Positions 27,149-34,343 of a stretch of 64,000 nt of DNA are shown piece by piece. The notes under the pieces were generated by a model. That model worked only from the letters and a program-made list of their open reading frames with translations. It did no database searches and had not been told where the DNA came from. How positions within the stretch are numbered: the stretch's first letter is position 1; each line of letters begins with the position of its first letter. The DNA comes from Rhodanobacteraceae bacterium. GTDB lineage: Bacteria; Pseudomonadota; Gammaproteobacteria; Xanthomonadales; Xanthomonadaceae. A program made the translations under genes and the position numbers. The stretch is from NCBI GenBank assembly GCA_024233975.1, contig JACKOX010000003.1, positions 105,934 to 169,933 on the forward strand, read 5' to 3'.

Positions 27149-28077
27149 CAGCGGCTGCTTTGGCATTCGTCCGCGGCGACGCGACGCAGGTCGTCGAGGG
27201 TGGTGCTGCCGGGTGACAACATGCCAAGCCGGTCCTGTGCCTCCATTTGCGCGGTAAAGGTGCGGCGGCGGTCATCCGGCGCCAATGCCAGCGTGGTCAG
27301 TCGGAGAAAGCGGGCCTCGATGATGCCCTCCATGCCCATCAACAAGCCATGTTCCGTTGATCGTCGGGATGGTGCTTGTTCTAGCGTGCGCAAGGCGAAC
27401 AGGCTTCCCGGCGGAACCTCAATCCGACCGATGCAAAGTGGCGCCATCGCGATGGCGGAATGCGATTCGCCGAGGTTCATCTTCTCTACCAGCAGCGGCT
27501 TGCCCGTGTCGTCCACGAAGATGTTGATCGCGCCGCCGCGGCGGATGCGGCCATGGGCTATTTCGAGGAAAAACTCTTCGGCACGCGTGCAGCTGCCGAT
27601 GTCGGGTTTTTCCAGCATCGGCGCGAGACAAGCGGAGTCGCTACAGCGGCGGAACAATATCTGCAGGATCAGGCGTAGCAGGATCTGACTTTCCGGCACT
27701 AACGGAAGGGCCGCGCTGCGTCGTTCCAGATCGAACAGCCGACGGAAGCATCGTGATGGTTCGCTGTCGGGTAGTGCGTCCAGCAGGTTTTCACGACCGC
27801 GGCCGAGCTCCCGCCAGCCGCTGGCGCCTGCCTCGACCAGTTGCGCGGAAAGCATCTCGGTGGCGCGGCGTGGCCAGTCGAGAAAGAGTTCAAGATCCAG
27901 CGTGTCGTTGTCGTCCGGGGTACTGTTCACGAAGGTGGACAGGTGTCGCGTCGCCTGAGTGTATCCGCAGCCACGGCGATCAGTTCGATGGCTGGGATGC
28001 TCATCGAGCATTTCCTGCAGTCGCCGGCAGAGCGGCAACCCGGCGTCGGAAAACAGCTGGCACAGTGGATGGGCCAT
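27148..28077 (-). CDS. uncharacterised protein of the Roadblock signalling island
   Basis: I do not recognise this 309-residue product. It is soluble, without signal peptide or membrane helix, Arg- and Leu-rich, with several Cys residues. The C-terminal half contains a strand-rich stretch, INIFVDDTGKPLLVEKMNLG. It is supported as a gene by its one-base TGATG overlap with the deacetylase gene and its position in the left-arm operon. The start at 28077 was chosen for a GGAG about 13 nt upstream; the frame is open much further upstream without protein-like sequence, and GTG 28125 is an alternative. The 166-bp gap to the next gene (28078-28243) shows no feature. Confidence 0.55.
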   Translation of the reverse strand: MAHPLCQLFSDAGLPLCRRLQEMLDEHPSHRTDRRGCGYTQATRHLSTFVNSTPDDNDTLDLELFLDWPRRATEMLSAQLVEAGASGWRELGRGRENLLDALPDSEPSRCFRRLFDLERRSAALPLVPESQILLRLILQILFRRCSDSACLAPMLEKPDIGSCTRAEEFFLEIAHGRIRRGGAINIFVDDTGKPLLVEKMNLGESHSAIAMAPLCIGRIEVPPGSLFALRTLEQAPSRRSTEHGLLMGMEGIIEARFLRLTTLALAPDDRRRTFTAQMEAQDRLGMLSPGSTTLDDLRRVAADECQSSR

Positions 28078-28243
28078 GTGTTGGCGTCGGCTCCGGGGAA
28101 CGCGGTCGGGGTTGTGCCAAGTCACCTTGGCATGGGCGGTGGAGGGTCGTGGTGTGGCTGGAAATGCCGCACGACGACTGGGGCCGATGCGCCACCCCGA
28201 GGCTCGGATACCACCCCGGGGAGGGCATCGATCAACGCTCGTC

Positions 28244-28600
28244 TCAACCGAAGTCCAGGGACTTCTCGAACGTGCGGATTTCGTGCCGCGCCATGGCCAG
28301 GTTTGCCTTGCCGCGATCCAGTACCACGTAGAGGAACAACTGCTGTGCCGATTCAAGCGGGCGGATGATGTGGTACTGCTTGGTCAGGCTGATCAGGATG
28401 TCCTCGATGGTGTCGTTGAGCTTGAGGTTGTTGGCCACCTTGCGCTTGGCGCGTACCACTTCACTGTTGCCTGCGGCGGCAACTTCGAGATTCACGCCGG
28501 CACCATCCCCGGCGAGCATCATTCCGCTGTCCGCGTCCACCAGGGCGCTGGCGACATAGCCGTCCATCGAGCGCAGGGGTTCCAGGCTGACTTTTGCCAT
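28244..28600 (-). CDS. divergent Roadblock/LC7-like protein, left arm
   Basis: A 118-residue protein paralogous to the product of 33887-34246; the two share IEDILI-x-L-xx-QYHIIRPL and LDxGxAxLAMAR. The alternating strand-helix pattern, with ASALVDADSGMMLA as a first strand pair, fits the Roadblock/LC7 fold that regulates small GTPases, though the family match is by eye. An excellent ribosome-binding site, AAGGAGAA, lies just before the ATG. It follows the canonical Roadblock gene by 63 nt. The same canonical-then-divergent order occurs in the right arm, suggesting that the two act as a heteromeric pair. Confidence 0.68.
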   Translation of the reverse strand: MAKVSLEPLRSMDGYVASALVDADSGMMLAGDGAGVNLEVAAAGNSEVVRAKRKVANNLKLNDTIEDILISLTKQYHIIRPLESAQQLFLYVVLDRGKANLAMARHEIRTFEKSLDFG

Positions 28601-28663
28601 TTCAGTTCTCCTTCGAGAGAGTGTTGTTGGATGTGTCGGATACAGCTCGCCCGGTCATGGAGA

Positions 28664-29104
28664 TCACCCGGACTGTCCCGCCGCATCGCCCGTGTCGAGG
28701 ATGGCGGCAAGATCCTTGGCGGCATCCAGACTTTCCCGCAGCGTCAGCCCGATGGGCTCGCTGGAGTCGGCCAGGACGCCGAGAATGAAGGTTCCACTGG
28801 CGCAGGGCATGCGCACGGCGACGATGCAACCACGCGCGGTCGCGACAAGGCTGTGCTCGGGAATCGACTGGAAGGCTTTTTCTGCGAAGGACTGACACAG
28901 CGCGAGCAGTGCGCCATGGAGTTTCGCGGCGGCGACGGCATCAAGGCCGCCATCGGCGCTGGCTTCGGCCATGGTCTTGCCGTCGCGAGTGCACAGGCAA
29001 AGCTGGCGCAGCCACGGCCGTGACTGTCGCAGCCTGTCGAGATGCGCCTGGCTTGCGCGGAGTCGCGCCGTGAGCCCGTCCACCCGGAAGCTTTCGTCAG
29101 CCAC
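28664..29104 (-). CDS. Roadblock/LC7 domain protein, left arm
   Basis: A 146-residue protein whose residues about 30-130 follow the Roadblock pattern: a strand pair (LCLCTRDGKTMAEAS), a helix (LHGALLALCQSFAEKAF), then strands SLVATARGCIVAVRMP and FILGVLAD before a final helix. Roadblock proteins act as GTPase regulators or platforms. The likely GTG start at 29104 has no Shine-Dalgarno of its own, but it overlaps the end of a 30-codon ORF (29097-29189) that has a strong one. Translation is therefore probably coupled. It is the first sizeable gene of the left arm. Confidence 0.7.
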   Translation of the reverse strand: MADESFRVDGLTARLRASQAHLDRLRQSRPWLRQLCLCTRDGKTMAEASADGGLDAVAAAKLHGALLALCQSFAEKAFQSIPEHSLVATARGCIVAVRMPCASGTFILGVLADSSEPIGLTLRESLDAAKDLAAILDTGDAAGQSG

Positions 29105-29189
29105 GGCGGATCGATGTCCCTGACTGCGCGTGGAGCGCCGCGGTGACGCGGTTGGCTTCGGGGAAAGTGGGGCTGGCCAGCAACTGCAC
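29097..29189 (-). CDS. candidate 30-codon leader ORF before the left-arm Roadblock gene
   Basis: A GTG at 29189 lies 7 nt after AAGAGGAGAAC, a strong Shine-Dalgarno. It opens a 30-residue frame starting (V/M)QLLASPTFPEA and ending IRRG, whose last 8 bases overlap the GTG of the Roadblock gene. The 17 bases GAGGAGAACGGCGTGCA at its start are identical to those at the start of the first right-arm gene (31744). It may be a coupling leader peptide or the remnant 5' end of a lost copy of that gene. No known peptide was recognised. Confidence 0.4.
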   Translation of the reverse strand: MQLLASPTFPEANRVTAALHAQSGTSIRRG

Positions 29190-29354
29190 GCCGTTCTCCT
29201 CTTGCTTCAGAGGTGATCGGCAGGGTTTGGGCCGAGGATTCGTGCACCGGCTGCGGCTTTGCGGCAGCCATTGGAACGATGGGCGGCCAGTCGCGTGGTT
29301 GGGGCGATTGGCGGCGTTGATTGCGACCCTACGCTCGCCCCGAAAAAATGGCAA
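29187..29354 (-). promoter_or_regulatory. left-arm promoter and structured leader (copy A of paired element)
   Basis: On the minus strand TTGCCA (29354-29349), a 17-nt spacer and TAGGGT (29331-29326) form a promoter. The leader that follows can form three hairpins: GGCTGC/GCAGCC (29249-29269), TCGGC-N9-GCCGA (29217-29235) and CCTCT-N6-AGAGG (29198-29213). The last overlaps the Shine-Dalgarno of the GTG at 29189. The same boxes, spacing and hairpins occur in copy B at 31583-31746. The remaining gap, up to about 29512, carries the kinase gene's upstream region, where I see no clear promoter. Confidence 0.65.
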
Positions 29355-29512
29355 GGGGCGTCACGGCGACATCAATTCTCCTGTTGGATCACGTTCGGCG
29401 GCGTTGCGCGGGTGCCTGAGATGAAGTGCTCGCGCTTCATGGGACGAGTCACGCAGGGGGCCACGGACATGCGCTACCTTGGAGTGGGTCACGACTCCTG
29501 CGATGCCTGCCC

Positions 29513-30952
29513 TTGAAAAGTCCCGCCTGGATATTCTGGCTGTTCCTGATCGCCAACCTGGTGTTCCTGCTGGCGTTGGGCGCGCATCTCGCGCTCGACT
29601 ACCGCTCGCTGCATTCCGTGGAAAAGTGGGTGGCTGATGGGCAGGAAGATTCGCGGGACGCGGAGCTTGTCGAGCAAGCGCGCGCGATGCTCGCGGATGA
29701 TCAGGCCACGGAACAGGAGCGTCATATCGCCGGCATGGTGCTGGCGAGTGTTTCGGCAAATGCTCTGCGCAAGGATGAGCTGCTCGACCAGCTCGGAAGT
29801 GGCGGTGGGCTGCTGCGTCATGGTCTGGTCATGCTGGCGACGCTGCTGGTTTTCAGCGGAACACTCGTCCTGCTTGCGCGCGCCCGGCGGCGCGACCGCC
29901 TGAATACGCTTCGCCATGACGAAGCCGTAGGTTCGTTCAACTACCTGCTGGAAAAGGCACCTCTCGCATTCGTTGCCTGGAACAACGAACGCGGCGTGCT
30001 GCTGTGGAACGAAGACGCCGAACGCCTGTTCGGGGTGCGCCGCAACAACGTGCTGGGTGCGCCAATGCCGGCGTCCGCGAAAGGTGTCGCCATTGCCGTT
30101 GAAGAGGCCATGACGGAAGGCTCCAGCGCAGTGACCATGGAGCTGGATCTTGGCGCGAGGCAGGACCTGTCGATGGTGGTGGCGGTGGTCGCGACGCGGA
30201 TGCAGTCGGCCGATGGGACGCCCACCTATTCGGCGGTGATCGAGGATCTCACCTCGCAGCGCCAGCAGGAGCAGCGGCGGCTGGCGGTGGTCCGTCAGCA
30301 GCGTGATGCCCTGGTTCGCGAGGTGCATCACCGAATCAAGAACCACCTGCAGGGTGTTGCCGGCCTGCTTCGCCAGCATCTGGGCGACAAGCCGCTGCTG
30401 CAACCGCTGCTCGAATCGGCCACGGCGCAGGTGCTGACCATCGCCGCCGTGCATGGCCTGCACGGCGAGCTCGAAGGTGGTGCGCTGGATCTGCTGGCCT
30501 TGCTGACGCGCATCTCCAGTTCGATCTCGACCGTCACCCACGCGCCAATCGTCCTCGAGCAGAGTAGCCAGCTGCTGGGCGGGGCGCGAGTGGCGGAAGA
30601 GGAGACCGTGCCGGTGGCGATGATCATCAACGAAGTCATCATGAACGCCGTGAAGCATCGCGTACGCAATGGTCCCGATGGGGTGATCCGCATATCGGCT
30701 GCCAGCGATGGCAATGAGGTGCGGATCATCATCAGCAACCAGGGATTCCTGCCGCCGCGTTTTGATCTGGATCTGGGTAGCCAGGTGGGCAATGGTCTGT
30801 CGCTGGCGAAGTCCTTGATGCCCACGTCGGGCTCCCGCCTGTCGCTGCAGGAACACGGCGAGCGGGTGATCACCACTTTCGAGCTGGCGCCGCCCGTGCT
30901 GTTGCCGGGTGGGCCGGATGCGCAGTTTGAACGGAGCAATCGGTATGAGTGA
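29513..30952 (+). CDS. membrane sensor histidine kinase, HisKA_2 type (PdtaS-like) with PAS domain
   Basis: From a TTG at 29513 the product has 479 residues: membrane helix 1 (about 5-25), an extracytoplasmic stretch of about 75 residues, helix 2 (about 103-123), a PAS domain (about 143-246), then EVHHRIKNHLQGVAGLL with phospho-acceptor His near 273, and an ATPase domain with NEVIMNAVKHR and GNGLSLAKSL. HisKA_2 kinases typically pair with ANTAR regulators, as here. The start is uncertain: the frame is open to a GTG at 29426, but those 29 residues are His/Gly-rich and the membrane helix begins right after the TTG. Its stop overlaps the regulator gene by 8 nt. Confidence 0.85.
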   Translation: MKSPAWIFWLFLIANLVFLLALGAHLALDYRSLHSVEKWVADGQEDSRDAELVEQARAMLADDQATEQERHIAGMVLASVSANALRKDELLDQLGSGGGLLRHGLVMLATLLVFSGTLVLLARARRRDRLNTLRHDEAVGSFNYLLEKAPLAFVAWNNERGVLLWNEDAERLFGVRRNNVLGAPMPASAKGVAIAVEEAMTEGSSAVTMELDLGARQDLSMVVAVVATRMQSADGTPTYSAVIEDLTSQRQQEQRRLAVVRQQRDALVREVHHRIKNHLQGVAGLLRQHLGDKPLLQPLLESATAQVLTIAAVHGLHGELEGGALDLLALLTRISSSISTVTHAPIVLEQSSQLLGGARVAEEETVPVAMIINEVIMNAVKHRVRNGPDGVIRISAASDGNEVRIIISNQGFLPPRFDLDLGSQVGNGLSLAKSLMPTSGSRLSLQEHGERVITTFELAPPVLLPGGPDAQFERSNRYE

Positions 30953-31562
30953 CAGGAAGCAGCAGCTGCTGCTGGTCGATGATGACCGGCTGATTCTGGC
31001 AACCACGGCCGCCGGCCTGCGTTCGGCTGGCTATGAGGTTCGAGAGGCGTCGTCGGTCGATGCCGCAATGGCGCTGTTGGCGAAAGGTGAGTTCTCGCCC
31101 GACCTTGCGCTCATCGATATCCGCATGAGCGGGCGGGACGGTTTCGATCTGGCACGACATCTGCGCGAGGAGAACCGCGTGCCGTTCCTCTTCGTCAGTG
31201 CGTACGGTGATGCGCCGACAGTGGAGGAGGCGACGTCGCTGGGTGCCGTGGGTTTCGCGGTGAAGCCGATCGACATGCCGCAGCTGCTGCCGATGGTGGA
31301 GGCGGCAATCGCCCGCGGGCATGACCTGCGCAGCCTGCGTGACACCGGCCGGCAGCTGGAGGTGGCGCTGGACCAGAACCGCGGTGTCAGCGTCGCCATC
31401 GGGATTCTCATGGAGCGCCATCACCTGGATCACGACACCGCACAGCGACTACTGCGTGAGCGCGCGCGCGCGGAGCGGCGCAAACTCACCGATATCGCGG
31501 CGGAAGTCGTGGCTGCCTGCGAGCTGCTTTCACGAAAGCGGCTGGGACCGGAACCTGGTTGA
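30945..31562 (+). CDS. response regulator with RNA-binding ANTAR output domain (PdtaR-like)
   Basis: A 205-residue regulator. The receiver domain (about 6-120) has the acidic cluster VDDD at 11-14, phospho-acceptor Asp58 in ALIDIRMSG, Ser84 in LFVSAYG and Lys106 in FAVKPID. The C-terminal ANTAR domain (about 137-192) contains NRGVSVAIGILMERHHL and RRKLTDIAAEVV. ANTAR proteins bind nascent RNA hairpins and control antitermination or translation rather than promoters. The start overlaps the kinase stop by 8 bases. The two homologous structured leaders either side of this pair are obvious candidate targets. Confidence 0.9.
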   Translation: MSDRKQQLLLVDDDRLILATTAAGLRSAGYEVREASSVDAAMALLAKGEFSPDLALIDIRMSGRDGFDLARHLREENRVPFLFVSAYGDAPTVEEATSLGAVGFAVKPIDMPQLLPMVEAAIARGHDLRSLRDTGRQLEVALDQNRGVSVAIGILMERHHLDHDTAQRLLRERARAERRKLTDIAAEVVAACELLSRKRLGPEPG

Positions 31563-31582
31563 GCTTCGCGCAGGAAACGCGC

Positions 31583-31746
31583 TTGCCATTTGTCGCGTCG
31601 GCGCGTAGGGTCAGAGCGGAACCCGGTGGCGCCTTTTCCTTGCGCCGAATGGGTAACCGCAGGACTGCCGCGAAGCCGCCGTCCGTGCCAAAGATTCTCG
31701 GCCGAGCCCCCGCCGATCACCTCTTGGACTGGAGGAGAACGGCGTG
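31583..31746 (+). promoter_or_regulatory. right-arm promoter and structured leader (copy B of paired element)
   Basis: TTGCCA (31583-31588), 17 nt, TAGGGT (31606-31611), then a leader with three hairpins: GGAC-T-GC...GC-C-GTCC (31662-31684), TCGGC-N9-GCCGA (31698-31716) and CCTCT-N6-GGAGG (31720-31735). The last hairpin's 3' arm is the Shine-Dalgarno for the GTG at 31744. Relative to copy A, hairpin 1 has a compensatory pair change (G-C to A-U) and hairpin 3 a U-A to U-G change, so RNA structure rather than just sequence seems to be kept. Confidence 0.65.
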
Positions 31747-32787
31747 CAAGCGTCCTCGATCGACTACCGGATTTCTGCCAACACCGCGGCGGACGCCGGC
31801 TCACCCCACGGCATTGCCGCATCTCGAAGCACCCTTCGATTGGCCGTGCTCGGCCTCAGTCCGGGCGAGAGGCAGCTGCTGCGTGCCATCGTGGACGTGC
31901 TGGACAGCCGTACCGAAGCTCGCTGGGAGCTGGTCGATGACGACAGCGATTGCGATCTGCGACTGCATCGGCCGGGCATCGATCTGCCGCATGCCACCGC
32001 TACGCTGACCGGCCTGGTGCTGTCCGAAGACGAGTCCATGCCGGCGGAGCCGGGCGTGCGGCTGATAATGCCACCGCGGGTAATGGCGGTGATGGAACTG
32101 CTCAACGACGCCCATGACCGCTTGCGCCAGCCGCGTGTGGAACCGGCAGTCGATGAGCTGATCGAGGCCGAGGCAGACGACGGCAAGTCGCTTGCCTCGG
32201 CGCTGGCCCGACTGCTGGAGAATCGCCTGGAACATTCGCTGAGGGCGCGGATTGTCGGGCACGGCACGCTGTTCCTTTGCCGGCAGGCGCGCACCTTCTG
32301 CACCGACTTTCCTCTGTCACAGCTGCAGGACGCGCTGTCACAGCATCGTTTCGTGATGACCAGCATTCCCGATGACCTGCCGGAATTGCGCAGCGTCATT
32401 GGCGAGGGACGCCCGATCGACGAAGTGCTGTGGACGATCGGCCTGGCGACCAGTTGGGAACGCAGTCCCGAGCGGCTGAGCCAGGCCCGGTTCCGTCTGC
32501 GTCGCTGGCCCAACCTGACCCGCCTGTCGCACCGGCCGGAGCATATCCAGTTGTGCGCCGTGATTTCGACGCGGGCGATGACGGTAGCGGAGATCGCCAG
32601 TGCCACTGGCCTGCCGCTATCGGACATCCGCCATTTCCTGCATGCCTGCGAGCTGTGCGGGCTCAGCGAGGAGTGTGGAATGGATGGCGCGGATCTGCTT
32701 CCGGTGGCGGCGGTGCCGGCAACGCAGGCGCGCTCGGGTGCACTGGGAGGTCTGTTCAGCAGGCTGCGGCAGAGCCTGGGTCTATAG
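31744..32787 (+). CDS. uncharacterised protein with C-terminal winged-helix-like region, first gene of right arm
   Basis: I cannot assign a family to this 347-residue soluble protein. The C-terminal part (about 255-320) has the pattern of a winged helix, with ISTRAMTVAEIASATGLPLS followed by a recognition-like helix DIRHFLHACELCGLS. A GTPase and two Roadblock genes follow, as CvnC, a helix-turn-helix-like protein, accompanies Roadblock and GTPase in actinobacterial conservons; this is an analogy, not proven homology. The GTG start at 31744 is well supported by GGAGGAGAAC. That Shine-Dalgarno lies inside a hairpin, so translation is probably regulated. Confidence 0.65.
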   Translation: MQASSIDYRISANTAADAGSPHGIAASRSTLRLAVLGLSPGERQLLRAIVDVLDSRTEARWELVDDDSDCDLRLHRPGIDLPHATATLTGLVLSEDESMPAEPGVRLIMPPRVMAVMELLNDAHDRLRQPRVEPAVDELIEAEADDGKSLASALARLLENRLEHSLRARIVGHGTLFLCRQARTFCTDFPLSQLQDALSQHRFVMTSIPDDLPELRSVIGEGRPIDEVLWTIGLATSWERSPERLSQARFRLRRWPNLTRLSHRPEHIQLCAVISTRAMTVAEIASATGLPLSDIRHFLHACELCGLSEECGMDGADLLPVAAVPATQARSGALGGLFSRLRQSLGL

Positions 32788-32839
32788 CGGCCTCCGGACG
32801 CGCCAGTTCTTTTCGGGCGCACAGGCGGGGAGGGATCAC

Positions 32840-33385
32840 ATGTCGCAGGAATACATTGTTCTGGTTGCCGGCCCGATGGGCGCCGGCAAGACCACGGCCA
32901 TCGCCGCCCTGAGCGAGATTCCCGTCGTTCGCACCGAGGCCCGCAATACCGATCTCGCCCGTCATTCCAAGGCGCTGACCACGGTGGCGCTCGACTATGG
33001 CGAGATCACCTTGTCCGGTCACGACAAGGTGCGCCTGTATGGCGTGCCGGGACAGGAGCGCTTCGACTTCATGTGGAAGATCCTGGAGCGACGGGCGCTG
33101 GGCCTGATGCTGCTGCTGGACAACGCGGCCCCCGATCCCATCGGCGACCTTGATCGTTACCTCAAGGTGTTTGCCGACCTCGACCAGCGGGGCGCGATGG
33201 TGATCGGCGTGACGCGTACCGACGTCAATCCGCAGCCCGATACCGAAACCTACAACGAGCGACTGCGGGAATCCGGTCGTGTGCTGCCGGTGTTCGCGCT
33301 GGACGCGCGCGAGCCCAGGCAGGTTCGTACCTTGCTGGGCACGCTGGTTGCCCTGGTCGAGGCGCGCGCCACGACGGTCGTTTGA
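32840..33385 (+). CDS. CvnD-type small GTPase of the Roadblock/conservon family
   Basis: A 181-residue P-loop GTPase. It has GPMGAGKTT at 11-19 (G1), a threonine-rich switch with KALTTVALDYG at 44-54 (G2 region), YGVPGQERF at 67-75 (G3), and TRTD at 125-128 (G4, normally TKxD or NKxD). The block GVPGQERFDFMWKILERRALG is very close to that of conservon CvnD GTPases of Streptomyces (recalled, not searched) and related to MglA/Gem1. The ATG at 32840 has GGGGAGGGA upstream. Two Roadblock genes follow within 120 nt, the expected regulators or partners. Confidence 0.85.
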   Translation: MSQEYIVLVAGPMGAGKTTAIAALSEIPVVRTEARNTDLARHSKALTTVALDYGEITLSGHDKVRLYGVPGQERFDFMWKILERRALGLMLLLDNAAPDPIGDLDRYLKVFADLDQRGAMVIGVTRTDVNPQPDTETYNERLRESGRVLPVFALDAREPRQVRTLLGTLVALVEARATTVV

Positions 33386-33415
33386 ACCTTCACATGGAGC
33401 CAGGGAACCTCGCGA

Positions 33416-33820
33416 ATGAACGATGACCCGCATTTGCGGCAGGCATGCCAGCAGCAGATCGAAACCCTCGTGCAGCAGACGCTTGGCGTGGTGTCGGCGT
33501 CGGTTGTCAGTGGCGATGGTTTCGAGGTGGCGTCGTTGCTGCGCGATGACATCAGTGGCGACAAGCTGGCCGCCATGGCCAGTTCACTGCTCGCCCTGAG
33601 CGAGGCTGTGGTGCAGGAGCTGCGCATGAACAGCTGCCGGAACATCATCATCGAAAGCGACCGTGGCCATGTCGTGGCCCTGCGCATTCCCGCCAGCGAA
33701 CACGAACTGCTGCTCTGCGTTCTCTGCAACGACTCCGCCAGTCTCGGCGCCGTGCTGTTCGCCGCGCGTTCCACGGCACAGGACATCGGGCTGGGTCTCG
33801 AACAGCGGGCCGATGCGTGA
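33416..33820 (+). CDS. Roadblock/LC7 domain protein, right arm
   Basis: A 134-residue protein with the clearest Roadblock pattern in the window: SASVVSGDGFEVASLL (strands), KLAAMASSLLALSEAVVQEL (helix), NIIIESDRGHVVALRIP and ELLLCVLCNDSASLG (strands), then a helix. This matches CvnB/MglB-like proteins that pair with small GTPases. It lies 30 nt after the GTPase gene. The start ATG at 33416 is preceded by AGGGAAC. It is presumably the regulator or activator of that GTPase. Confidence 0.85.
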   Translation: MNDDPHLRQACQQQIETLVQQTLGVVSASVVSGDGFEVASLLRDDISGDKLAAMASSLLALSEAVVQELRMNSCRNIIIESDRGHVVALRIPASEHELLLCVLCNDSASLGAVLFAARSTAQDIGLGLEQRADA

Positions 33821-33886
33821 ATACCCCGTCGTCACATGTCCCGAGCGCCGGCTCTTCACGCGTTCGCATCGCGGAGGAGGTCGCCA

Positions 33887-34246
33887 GTGGCTGAGCTGTC
33901 GCGAGCGCTTGACCGGCTGATGCGGATACAGGGCGCCACGGCCGCCGCGATCGTGGACGCCAACAGTGGCATGGCCATGGCCAAGGCCGGTGGTGGTATC
34001 GACCTCGACGCCGCTGCCGCCGGCAATACCGTGGTGCTGCGGGCTAAGCTGGAGGCCATCAAGGCGATGGTGCTTCGTGATCAGATCGAAGACATCCTGA
34101 TCACACTGGGTCGGCAGTACCACATCATCCGGCCGCTCAACTGGCGCAGCGGCAAATTCATCTACCTGGTGCTGGACAAGGGCCGTGCGAGCCTGGCAAT
34201 GGCGCGTAGCGGCACGGCGGAGGTGGAGTCGGAGATGCGGTTTTGA
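33887..34246 (+). CDS. divergent Roadblock/LC7-like protein, right arm
   Basis: A 119-residue paralogue of the protein at 28244-28600, sharing IEDILI, QYHIIRPL and SLAMAR. A GTG start at 33887 is supported by GGAGGAGG seven bases upstream; an ATG earlier in the frame (33836) lacks this signal and overlaps nothing useful. The predicted strand-helix-strand layout, with ATAAAIVDANSGMAMA at the front, suits a Roadblock fold. It follows the canonical Roadblock gene by 66 nt, so each arm encodes one canonical and one divergent member. Confidence 0.7.
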   Translation: MAELSRALDRLMRIQGATAAAIVDANSGMAMAKAGGGIDLDAAAAGNTVVLRAKLEAIKAMVLRDQIEDILITLGRQYHIIRPLNWRSGKFIYLVLDKGRASLAMARSGTAEVESEMRF

Positions 34247-34343
34247 GCCGTGGGCGTTCCTGCCTGATGCCGCTGGCGATGCATGCTGGCGGACGCCGAT
34301 CATGGTCGGTGTGCTGTGGGCCAATGGGGGAACAGGGGAGCGA

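Noticed and set aside
29198..29269. Direct match of the leader hairpins to the known ANTAR double-hexaloop motif
   Set aside because: Loops do not show the expected A at position 1 and G at position 4 in both hairpins; only a functional link through position is proposed.
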